From an uncultured Hyphomicrobiales bacterium (GTDB lineage Bacteria > Pseudomonadota > Alphaproteobacteria > Rhizobiales > Beijerinckiaceae), in assembly GCA_903903935.1 (NCBI GenBank), contig CAIVAX010000095.1, positions 1 to 13,051 of the forward strand: a DNA stretch of 13,051 nt. Reading direction: 5' to 3'. Numbering within the stretch: the stretch's first letter is position 1; each line of letters opens with the position of its first letter. A program made the translations under genes and the position numbers. This document shows, piece after piece, positions 1-6,534 of the stretch. Below the pieces are notes generated by a model. That model was not told the DNA's origin. It was given only the letters and a program-made list of their open reading frames with translations, and made no database searches.

Positions 1-981
1 AGCGAGGTGATCCATGCGGGCATCTACTACCCCAAGGGATCGCTCAAGGCGCAGTTTTGCGTTGCGGGGCGCCACGCGCTTTATGAATTTTGCCAGTCCC
101 ATAAAATCCCTTTTCAGCGCTGCGGAAAACTGCTCGTTGCTGCCAACCCCGATCAGCACGATCAAATCTTGGCGATACAAGCCAAAGCATCAGCCAATGG
201 TGTCGAAGATCTGAAACTCATCGATAGGGCACACCTCAAATCTCTAGAGCCCGAGGTGGAAGGCGTGATGGCGTTGCATTCGCCCTCAACCGGCATTGTC
301 GATTCCCATGCCTTCATGCTGGCTCTGCAAGGAGAGGCAGAGGCCCATGGCTGCGCCTTTGCTATGCAAGCGCCCTTTGAGCGCGGACGCTTCGACAATG
401 GCCTCTTCCATTTAGAAATTGGCGGCGCTGAACCCATGCAGATTAGCGCCAATCATGTGGTCATCGCCGCTGGACTATCTACTCCACGCCTCGCGCATCA
501 AGTGACGAATGGAGAGCTTGCACAGATTCCGACACATGGCTTTGCCAAGGGGAATTATTTTGCGCTCGCACGCCGCGCGCCCTTCTCGCATCTGATCTAT
601 CCTGTCCCAGAGCCCGGGGGCCTTGGCATTCACCTCACGCTTGACCTGTCAGGACGCGGTAAATTTGGCCCCGATGTCGAATGGCTTGATGTGAGAGATG
701 ATCGCCAAATCGATTATCAAGTGAACCCGCACAGAGCTGAAAAATTCTATGCCGCAATTCGCAAATACTGGCCGGGCCTGCGTGATGGTGAGTTAAGCCC
801 AGATTATTCAGGGGTCAGACCCAAAATCGCTCGCGCCGGCGAGCCTGATGCTGATTTCCTGATTGCCGATGAGCGCAAACACGGCATCAAAGGATTGATT
901 GCCCTGTGCGGTATTGAAAGCCCCGGCCTCACCGCCAGCCTAGCGATTGGCGAGCACATCAGCGAAATCATCAATCGATAG
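1..981 (+). CDS. FAD-dependent oxidoreductase, L-2-hydroxyglutarate oxidase (LhgO/L2HGDH) type, 5' truncated
   Basis: The frame is open from the first base and ends at TAG 979-981, giving 326 residues. The start and the N-terminal GxGxxG FAD motif, about 40 residues, lie upstream of the window. The visible start SEVIHAGIYYP and the following GSLKA, YEFC and RCGKLLVA blocks are typical of the DAO-fold L-2-hydroxyglutarate oxidase family. So are the mid-protein VVIAAGLST, the YPVPEPGGLGIHLT stretch, and the C-terminal CGIESPGLTASLAIGEHI block that closes over the flavin. Known members oxidise L-2-hydroxyglutarate to 2-oxoglutarate and pass electrons to the respiratory chain. In a catabolic cluster the real substrate may be another 2-hydroxy-dicarboxylate. 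The crotonase gene follows within 15 bases, so the two are probably co-transcribed. Family assignment is confident; substrate is not. Confidence 0.85.
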   Translation, partial: SEVIHAGIYYPKGSLKAQFCVAGRHALYEFCQSHKIPFQRCGKLLVAANPDQHDQILAIQAKASANGVEDLKLIDRAHLKSLEPEVEGVMALHSPSTGIVDSHAFMLALQGEAEAHGCAFAMQAPFERGRFDNGLFHLEIGGAEPMQISANHVVIAAGLSTPRLAHQVTNGELAQIPTHGFAKGNYFALARRAPFSHLIYPVPEPGGLGIHLTLDLSGRGKFGPDVEWLDVRDDRQIDYQVNPHRAEKFYAAIRKYWPGLRDGELSPDYSGVRPKIARAGEPDADFLIADERKHGIKGLIALCGIESPGLTASLAIGEHISEIINR

Positions 982-996
982 GGGATGGAGCAGAGC

Positions 997-1776
997 ATGG
1001 GACAGATTGGTTATGAAACGAGCCATGGTATTGCCCGCCTCACTCTCGATCAGCCCGAAAAGCTCAATGCCATGTCCTATGACATGTGGCTGTCTTTGGC
1101 CGCATGCATCAAACGCGCTGAAGCGGATGAACAGATCCGTGTCATCACACTCACGGGCGCGGGCACAAAAGCCTTTTGCGCGGGCGCTGACATTTCGCAA
1201 TTTCAAGATAAGCGCAATGATCCAGCCTCTGTGCAAGCTTATGAAGATGCCGTCACCAAGGCCTTCACCGCTCTCTTGACCGCTAACAAACCCATTATTG
1301 CGCTGATCCGTGGCATTTGCTTTGGTGGCGGCCTTGCCCTTGCTTTGTGTTGCGACATTCGCGTGAGCGATGGCGCGGCGCGCATGCGCATACCCGCCGC
1401 GCGTCTGGGCCTTGGCTATGCCTATGCCAATATTGCAACCATGGTGCACAAGATCGGCGTCAATGCAGCAACCGATCTGCTCTTATCAGCCAGAATTGTC
1501 GATGCGCGCGAAGGTCAGGGGCTTGGCTTGGTCAATCTGATCTTCGATGAAGATTTTACACCGCAGGCCGAAGCCTATGTAAGAGAAATTGCGACCAATG
1601 CCCCGCTCACCATGCGGGCCATCAAGACAGCACTGCACGAACTTTCTAAGCCAGAGACGCAGCGTGATATTGCCACAGCCAATGCCCTCGTGCAGGCCTG
1701 TTTTGACAGTGCCGATTATCAAGAAGGCCAGGCAGCATTTGCTGCCAAGCGCCAACCAGAATTTCAGGGCCGCTAA
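997..1776 (+). CDS. Enoyl-CoA hydratase/isomerase (crotonase) family protein, atypical active site
   Basis: This 259-residue protein has the usual crotonase length. The start at ATG 997 is preferred because GGAG sits six bases upstream and the protein then begins MGQIGYETSHGIARLTLDQP, the normal family N-terminus. An in-frame ATG at 985 would add four residues but has no properly spaced ribosome site. Landmarks are PEKLNAM (20-26), the oxyanion-hole segment FCAGADI (60-66), and ICFGGGLALALCCDIR (107-122), which supplies the second oxyanion glycine. RIPAARLGLGY follows (131-141). In rat enoyl-CoA hydratase the two catalytic glutamates follow the GGG and the P of these blocks. Here both aligned positions are alanine (A114 and A134), so classical syn-hydration of a 2-enoyl-CoA is doubtful. 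Other crotonase chemistry (isomerisation, decarboxylation, hydrolysis, lyase) is possible. It probably forms an operon with the FAD enzyme before it and ends four bases from the convergent FAH-family gene. Confidence 0.85.
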   Translation: MGQIGYETSHGIARLTLDQPEKLNAMSYDMWLSLAACIKRAEADEQIRVITLTGAGTKAFCAGADISQFQDKRNDPASVQAYEDAVTKAFTALLTANKPIIALIRGICFGGGLALALCCDIRVSDGAARMRIPAARLGLGYAYANIATMVHKIGVNAATDLLLSARIVDAREGQGLGLVNLIFDEDFTPQAEAYVREIATNAPLTMRAIKTALHELSKPETQRDIATANALVQACFDSADYQEGQAAFAAKRQPEFQGR

Positions 1777-1780
1777 AGCC

Positions 1781-2677
1781 TCACACCCGCGTCATAGGCA
1801 CGCCGCCCCCGCCACCACCGGGCCTGAACTCAACATGCTTGAACGCGCTAGTGCCAGCCACATTGAACGAGGCCCGGCCCAAGCCTGAAATTTCAATCTC
1901 GATTGTATCGCCCACATTTATTGGCCACAGGCCTTCATGATAAACACCCGTGGCAATCACATCGCCGGGACGTAAATGCACAAACTGGCTGAGCCAGGCA
2001 ATTTGCGCGGCAATGGAATGGGCCATGAATTTGGTCTGATAATCCTGCCTTAATGTACCTGCGATCCAAGACTTCACAGTGAGGGCGAGCGGATCGGCAA
2101 TTTCATCTGCCGTGGTGATCCACGGCCCGCAGGCGGCAAAGGTCTCCTGCCCCTTGCTCACCAATTGACTGCGCCGATTAAGCCCGCGTGCTGACACATC
2201 ATAAAAAGGCAGATAGCCAAACACATGATCCATCGCCTCAGCCTCACTGACACGATGGGCTGCTTTGCCAATCACAAACGCAAGCTCCGCCTCAGCCTGA
2301 TAGACCTTGACTTGCGGAATATCTGGCAATTCAATCTTACCGCCAGGGCCAATAAGCGTCGAACATTTGTGGAAAAATTCGAGCGTGACACTGTCCTTGG
2401 TGCGCGAGGGATCATCGAGATAATTAGCAAAGGCGGCCATCACACGCGCAGGGCGCACCAGCGGCGGCAGCAACCGAACTTGCGCCAAGGGCACACCAGA
2501 ATTTTTGGCCATTAAATCGGCAATAGCGGGTTTGTACTGATCGAAATGACCGATCAAGTCCTCCATCGCATTCTGCCCACCCCGCAGCTCGATATGGGGA
2601 ATGAGCGCGCTAATGTCGATCACCTGATCATCTTTGACCACGCCAATCTGATCAGCATTATAACGTATGATTTTCAT
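1781..2677 (-). CDS. Fumarylacetoacetate hydrolase (FAH) family protein
   Basis: The product has 298 residues. The start is ATG at 2675-2677, preceded on the minus strand by GGGGGATGGA, a good ribosome site. An in-frame TTG further upstream at 2725 lacks support. Residues 1-70 form the variable N-terminal domain and about 75-285 the FAH fold. Metal-binding residues are visible: E129 and E131 in QAEAELAFVIG, and D160 in FGYLPFYDVSARG. K176 lies in the SKGQETFAACGPW block. Members of this family hydrolyse C-C bonds of acylpyruvates, hydrate or isomerise ring-cleavage products, or decarboxylate oxaloacetate-like acids. This fits the final stages of aromatic catabolism, but the exact reaction cannot be read from sequence. 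The tail carries six consecutive glycines (287-292), which is unusual and likely disordered. It is the second gene of a minus-strand operon behind the FMN oxidase. Confidence 0.88.
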   Translation of the reverse strand: MKIIRYNADQIGVVKDDQVIDISALIPHIELRGGQNAMEDLIGHFDQYKPAIADLMAKNSGVPLAQVRLLPPLVRPARVMAAFANYLDDPSRTKDSVTLEFFHKCSTLIGPGGKIELPDIPQVKVYQAEAELAFVIGKAAHRVSEAEAMDHVFGYLPFYDVSARGLNRRSQLVSKGQETFAACGPWITTADEIADPLALTVKSWIAGTLRQDYQTKFMAHSIAAQIAWLSQFVHLRPGDVIATGVYHEGLWPINVGDTIEIEISGLGRASFNVAGTSAFKHVEFRPGGGGGGVPMTRV

Positions 2678-2697
2678 TCCATCCCCCTTAGTTCCGC

Positions 2698-2720
2698 CTG
2701 CCCGCGCCTGAAGCGCGCAG
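2698..2720 (-). other. GC-rich hairpin in the intergenic gap of the minus-strand operon
   Basis: Within the 51-base gap between the FMN oxidase and the FAH gene, the minus strand can fold CTGCGCGC against GCGCGGGCAG around a five-base loop, with unpaired G bases in the right arm. No U run follows. It could stabilise or process the operon mRNA, or be chance pairing in a GC-rich gap. Confidence 0.25.
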
Positions 2721-2728
2721 ATCAATTT

Positions 2729-3832
2729 TTAAAGCCGAATATGTTTGGGCAGATGCGGAAACGGCCCTTGCGAATGGGCAGCAGGGGCAACCTTTGTCAC
2801 ATAATCCTTGGTGATCTGGTCAATCGCAGTCACGCCCAATAAGGCCATGGTCGTACGCAATTCCTTTTCCAGAATGGTGAGCAGTTGAATGGCCCCATCA
2901 ACCCCCGCCGCTGCCAAAGCATAGGCCTGCAACCGCCCCACCGCCACCGCACTGGCACCCAGTGCCAGAGCTTTGACAATATCAGAGCCACGCGAAACTG
3001 CCCCATCAAGAATAATGGGAATGCGCCCGCCGATCACCTCGGCAATCTCGGGCAACATATCAAGCGTGCCTAGACTGTGATCCAATTGCCGCCCGCCATG
3101 ATTGGACACGTAGATTGCGTCAAACCCCCGCTGCAACGATAAGTGCGCATCTTGCGCGGTCTGAATACCTTTGAGAAACACAGGAATGCCAGCCATATCT
3201 TTAATCCGGCTGGCCACATCCCAATCCAGCATGGCACCATAATCGGCCCCCTTGGGGCCGCGCTGGGTTGGTGGCAACCAGCGCTCGGCAATCTGGCGCT
3301 CGCGGATGCTATAGACGGCTGTATCCACCGTCAGCAGCAAGGCCTTATATCCTGCCGCTTTGATTTCCCTCACCCGATCTTTGATCCAAGCCTCATCACC
3401 ACGCACATAAAGCTGAAACCATTTATTGCCCTCTGCCACACGCGCACAGGCCTCAGGGCTTGGCGGTGTGACCGAGCTGACAATCGGCAACGTGCCAAAG
3501 CGGCATGCCGCTTCAACAGCCGCTGCCCCGCCATTGTCTACAAAGGAATCCATCGAGCCCATGGGAGCAAACAAAACCGGAATGCGTAATGACGACCCCA
3601 AAAGCTGGGTGTGCATCTGCACATCATCCACACGGCGCATGACCCGCGCGCGAAAAGCCCAGGACTCAAACGCCTCGCGATTGCGCAATTTGGACGTCTC
3701 TGATTCTGCGCCCCCCGCCACATAACCCCAGACTGAGGGATTAAGGCGGGCATAGGCCTCCTCAATCAGCTCGGCACTGGTGAAAAAGGACTCTGCGGGA
3801 CGCGGCGGCCTATTTGAGCCGATCTCAGTCAT
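2729..3832 (-). CDS. FMN-dependent alpha-hydroxy-acid oxidase/dehydrogenase (glycolate/lactate oxidase family)
   Basis: The product has 367 residues, the family's usual length. The start is ATG 3830-3832, with GGAG six bases upstream. The in-frame GTG at 3844 would overlap that ribosome site and is rejected. This is a TIM-barrel FMN enzyme. All catalytic residues of spinach glycolate oxidase have counterparts: Y37 in the WGYVAGGA block, Y142 in FQLYV, R177 in VDTAVYSIRER, K221 in FLKGIQ, and H245 and R248 in SNHGGRQLD. The C-terminal GASAVAVGR (292-300) is the FMN phosphate-binding segment. It therefore should oxidise an S-2-hydroxy acid to a 2-oxo acid. The electron acceptor (O2 or a quinone) cannot be told, and no membrane-anchoring segment was noticed. 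The FAH gene follows 51 bases downstream. The gene is divergent from the LigJ-like/Rieske operon, so the two probably share control. Confidence 0.9.
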   Translation of the reverse strand: MTEIGSNRPPRPAESFFTSAELIEEAYARLNPSVWGYVAGGAESETSKLRNREAFESWAFRARVMRRVDDVQMHTQLLGSSLRIPVLFAPMGSMDSFVDNGGAAAVEAACRFGTLPIVSSVTPPSPEACARVAEGNKWFQLYVRGDEAWIKDRVREIKAAGYKALLLTVDTAVYSIRERQIAERWLPPTQRGPKGADYGAMLDWDVASRIKDMAGIPVFLKGIQTAQDAHLSLQRGFDAIYVSNHGGRQLDHSLGTLDMLPEIAEVIGGRIPIILDGAVSRGSDIVKALALGASAVAVGRLQAYALAAAGVDGAIQLLTILEKELRTTMALLGVTAIDQITKDYVTKVAPAAHSQGPFPHLPKHIRL

Positions 3833-4052
3833 GCCTTGCTCCACATTTGGGGCGGATAGATAATGAATGAACTGTTCTAACGACGAACATTGAGAGATCG
3901 CCGCCAGAACGTGACCCCCAGTCTATAGGATATCGAGAGTTGGGCGCAAAGGCCGCCGCCACAGCCTAACTATTCCAGCTAATACTTGACAGGGATCGAG
4001 CGAAGTGGATTCGTGTGGCGAGACTTAAAGAAGATGTCCACAGGAGGAACGA
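3833..4052. promoter_or_regulatory. Divergent intergenic control region between the FMN oxidase and LigJ-like operons
   Basis: This 220-base gap must hold promoters for both flanking operons. On the plus strand TTGACA at 3986-3991 is a perfect -35, but the bases 17 downstream (ATTCGT) are a poor -10, which suggests an activator-dependent or alternative promoter. On the minus strand TTGCGC (3944-3949) and TATAGA (3922-3927), spaced by 16, form a weak candidate. An inverted repeat, TGTTC-N7-GAACA at 3873-3889, is a possible operator. A strong ribosome site, AGGAGG at 4042-4047, precedes the plus-strand gene. These are pattern readings only. Confidence 0.45.
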
Positions 4053-5069
4053 ATGACCATTATCGACTGTCATGCCCATGTCAGCCCCCCCACAGAATTA
4101 TGGGCCTATAAGGCCTCCATCCTCTCGCATTTGGGCGCTCATGGTCGGGGCAAGGTGACAGTCAGCGATGATGAGGTCCGCCGGGCGGTCGAAATCAAGC
4201 ATTTCGAAGGTGGCGACAAGAGCCATATGGATTTTCTCAAGGAAGTGGGCACGGATATGCAATGCATCTCCCCCCGCCCCTTCCAGATGATGCACAGCGC
4301 CAAGCCTTCGCGCGTGGTGCAATGGTTTACCGAAGAGACCAATAACATCATTTATCGCCAGACCCAGCTCTACCCCAATGTCTTCGTCGGCATTGCCGGC
4401 CTGCCGCAGGCCAGCGGCGAGCCCTTGACCATGGCCATTGCTGAGCTCGAGCGCTGTGTGAAGCAAATGGGCTTTAAGGGCTGCATCCTAAATCCTGATC
4501 CTTATGAAAATAGCGGTCAGAAGGCCCCGCCCATGGGCGATCATTATTGGTATCCGCTCTATGAAAAGCTGTGTGAGCTCGATGTGCCCGCGCATATTCA
4601 TGCCACTGGCTCCAAAAACCCCGATCGCGAGCCCTATACTCTGCACTTCATCAATGAAGAGACCACAGCCGTCTATGGCTTCGTCAATTCCGATGTGTTC
4701 AAAGATTTCCCCACACTCAAAATCATCATGAGCCATGGCGGCGGCGCAGCGCCCTTCCAGCTTGGCCGTTTTGAGGCTGCCTCAGCCCGCAAGCCCGGTG
4801 GCGAATTATTCTCACAGGCCATGCGCAAGCTCTATTATGACACTGTGCTCTATTCGCCCGAGGCGCTGGAATTGCTGATCAAGACCGTGGGTGTGGATCG
4901 GTGCGTGTTTGGCGCGGAATGCCCCGGCGTGGGCGCTGCCCGCAATAAGGCGACCGGCAAGACCTATGACGACATTCGCCCCCATATTGAAGGCTTCAGC
5001 TTCCTCTCGGCTGCCGAGAAGAAAACCATTCTCGAAGACAATGCGCGCATGCTCTTCAAGATCGCTTAA
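4053..5069 (+). CDS. Amidohydrolase-superfamily protein, LigJ-like (4-oxalomesaconate hydratase type)
   Basis: This 338-residue protein starts at ATG 4053 with AGGAGG five bases upstream. It belongs to the COG2159 amidohydrolases (ACMSD/LigW/LigJ group). The metal-site residues are H7 and H9 in IDCHAH, H183 in AHIHATG, H228 in SHGGG and E289 in GAECPGV. The decarboxylases of this group carry aspartate at the last position, whereas LigJ has glutamate. The length, the LERCV-MGFKGC-LNPDP block (132-150) and the HYWYPLYEKLCELDVPA block (164-180) also follow LigJ as I remember it. LigJ hydrates 4-oxalomesaconate in the protocatechuate 4,5-cleavage pathway, giving 4-carboxy-4-hydroxy-2-oxoadipate. 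A hydratase acting on a ring-cleavage dicarboxylate, or a relative acting on another substrate, is the best guess. It is the first gene of the plus-strand operon with the Rieske oxygenase. Its stop codon lies in a tandem duplication. Confidence 0.82.
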   Translation: MTIIDCHAHVSPPTELWAYKASILSHLGAHGRGKVTVSDDEVRRAVEIKHFEGGDKSHMDFLKEVGTDMQCISPRPFQMMHSAKPSRVVQWFTEETNNIIYRQTQLYPNVFVGIAGLPQASGEPLTMAIAELERCVKQMGFKGCILNPDPYENSGQKAPPMGDHYWYPLYEKLCELDVPAHIHATGSKNPDREPYTLHFINEETTAVYGFVNSDVFKDFPTLKIIMSHGGGAAPFQLGRFEAASARKPGGELFSQAMRKLYYDTVLYSPEALELLIKTVGVDRCVFGAECPGVGAARNKATGKTYDDIRPHIEGFSFLSAAEKKTILEDNARMLFKIA

Positions 5070-5090
5070 AGTTCTTCAAGATCGCTTAAA
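5051..5090 (+). repeat. 20-bp tandem duplication spanning the stop codon of the LigJ-like gene
   Basis: Bases 5051-5070 (GCTCTTCAAGATCGCTTAAA) are repeated immediately at 5071-5090 with one mismatch (C to T at the second base). The unit contains the last codons and the TAA, so the second copy is a non-coding echo of the protein's end. The unit is not a multiple of three, so a read-through would change frame. Confidence 0.9.
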
Positions 5091-5100
5091 TTCATTCTCC

Positions 5101-5127
5101 TCGGGGCGTGCATCTGGCCCGCCCCGA
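5101..5127 (+). terminator. Hairpin between the LigJ-like and Rieske genes, weak terminator or attenuator
   Basis: TCGGGGCG (5101-5108) pairs perfectly with CGCCCCGA (5120-5127) around an 11-base loop. No T run follows, so it is not a canonical intrinsic terminator. It may be an mRNA-stabilising or partial attenuation element that lowers transcription of the downstream oxygenase gene. The rest of the 126-base gap shows nothing else clear. Confidence 0.35.
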
Positions 5128-5195
5128 TCAAGGTCTGAACTTACAAAAGACCCTTCCAGCTTAAGTCAAACCCATCAGCCCAGAGTCGAACACCC

Positions 5196-6476
5196 ATGCT
5201 CACACAATCGGACAATGAAAAACTCACACGTGTCGGCCCCGGCACATTGATGGGGACTTTGCTCCGGCGGTTCTGGATGCCAGCCCTTTTAGAATCTGAA
5301 GTTCCCACACCCGATTGCGACCCGGTGCGCTTGCGCCTTTTGGGCGAGGATCTGGTGGCCTTTCGCGACACCAATGGACGCGTTGCCATTCTTGATGCCT
5401 ATTGCCCGCACCGCAATGCGCATCTCTATTTTGGTCGTAATGAGGAATGCGGCCTGCGCTGCGTCTATCATGGCTGGAAATTTGATCTGGACGGCAATTG
5501 CGTTGACATGCCCTCCGAACCTGACGAGAGCAGCTATAAGGATAAGATCAAACTCACCTCTTATCCCGCCGTCGTGCAAGGCGGCATTGTCTGGATCTAT
5601 ATGGGACCGGCAGAACATAAGCCGCAATTGCCCAATTTCGAATGGTCACGCCTGCCCGCCAATCAGCGCACCGCGACCAAGCGCATTCAACAAAACAATT
5701 GGGCACAGGCTGTGGAGGGGGGCATCGATTCCAGCCATATTTCCTTCCTGCATAATCGCACTGAAAAGCAAACAGCCGCTGTGGATGCTGTGACCAGCAA
5801 TAAATTTCACGCGCAGGATCGCCATCCCGTCTTTGAGGTGAAGGAACAAGACGCTGGTCTGTTGATCGCCGCGCGCCGCAATGCTGAGCCCGGCCATTAT
5901 TACTGGCGCGTGACGCAATTCTTGCTGCCCTTCTACACAATGATTCCGCCCGTTGGGAATTTCCGCGATTCGTCGCAAGCCCCCTATGACGGCCATGCTT
6001 GGGTGCCGATTGATGATCACACGACTTGGACATGGTCCTTTGGTGTGCATCCCCAACGCGCCTTCACACCTGAAGAGGCTGACTATCGCGGTGGATCTAA
6101 TGGGATGTGGGGACCCATTGATGAAAACTTTATGCCTATTCGCAATAAAGAGAATGATTACATGATCGATCGCCACAAGCAGCGGCATGCGAATTTCACC
6201 GGCATTGATGGCATTCCCAATCAAGATGCGGCTGTGCAGGAAAGCATGGGCTTTATTTCCGATCGCACCCGTGAACATTTGGGCACGTCAGACCGCGCGA
6301 TCGTCAATTTCCGCCGCCTGATGCTGCGTCTGGCTCAAGATCTGGCCGATGGCAAAGAGCCTTCTGCCGCCATGCGGTGCGAGGATTATAACGTGCGCTC
6401 AGTCTCTGTCATTTCTCAGGCAGGCATTCCCTTTGAGCAGGCCGCTGCCCCCTATATGTCTGGCCACAAAAACTAA
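5196..6476 (+). CDS. Rieske [2Fe-2S] non-heme iron oxygenase alpha subunit, phthalate dioxygenase-like (copy 1)
   Basis: The product has 426 residues from ATG 5196. The ribosome site is poor (only AGAG upstream), so translation may be weak or coupled. The N-terminal Rieske domain has C70-x-H72 and C89-x2-H92, in YCPHR and CVYHGW. The catalytic domain has the NNWAQAVEGGIDSSHISFLH block, giving bridging D178 and iron ligands H181 and H186. The probable third ligand is D356 in FISDRTREHLGTSD. This spacing matches the phthalate dioxygenase branch, whose members work as alpha-only oligomers with a separate flavin/ferredoxin reductase. The family hydroxylates or O-demethylates aromatic acids using O2 and NAD(P)H; the substrate is not predictable here. 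No reductase is present in the window. It lies between the LigJ-like gene and a transporter binding protein, supporting a catabolic operon. Confidence 0.92.
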   Translation: MLTQSDNEKLTRVGPGTLMGTLLRRFWMPALLESEVPTPDCDPVRLRLLGEDLVAFRDTNGRVAILDAYCPHRNAHLYFGRNEECGLRCVYHGWKFDLDGNCVDMPSEPDESSYKDKIKLTSYPAVVQGGIVWIYMGPAEHKPQLPNFEWSRLPANQRTATKRIQQNNWAQAVEGGIDSSHISFLHNRTEKQTAAVDAVTSNKFHAQDRHPVFEVKEQDAGLLIAARRNAEPGHYYWRVTQFLLPFYTMIPPVGNFRDSSQAPYDGHAWVPIDDHTTWTWSFGVHPQRAFTPEEADYRGGSNGMWGPIDENFMPIRNKENDYMIDRHKQRHANFTGIDGIPNQDAAVQESMGFISDRTREHLGTSDRAIVNFRRLMLRLAQDLADGKEPSAAMRCEDYNVRSVSVISQAGIPFEQAAAPYMSGHKN

Positions 6477-6534
6477 ATACAATATATCAAGCCCTATCCT
6501 TGAGGTCGGGCAAAATCCGGGAGGTTTTTCGACG

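Noticed and set aside
940..1449. 169-codon open frame antisense to the FAD enzyme end and crotonase
   Set aside because: No family resemblance, and the plus-strand genes account for the sequence.
1777..1780. Terminator between the convergent crotonase and FAH genes
   Set aside because: Only four bases separate the stops, and I saw no convincing hairpin with a T run around them.
3833..3844. GTG start for the FMN oxidase at 3844
   Set aside because: The GGAG ribosome site for the ATG at 3832 lies inside this extension, so the shorter form is favoured.
4053..5069. Aminocarboxymuconate-semialdehyde decarboxylase assignment for the amidohydrolase
   Set aside because: The last metal-site residue is Glu, not Asp, and the surrounding blocks resemble LigJ more than the decarboxylases.
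5646..6278. 210-codon open frame antisense to the first Rieske gene
   Set aside because: Same reason: a shadow frame opposite a gene with all conserved motifs.
6349..6534. Upstream extension of the binding-protein reading frame
   Set aside because: It overlaps the Rieske gene in another frame, lacks a ribosome site, and would bury the clear signal peptide that starts at 6535.
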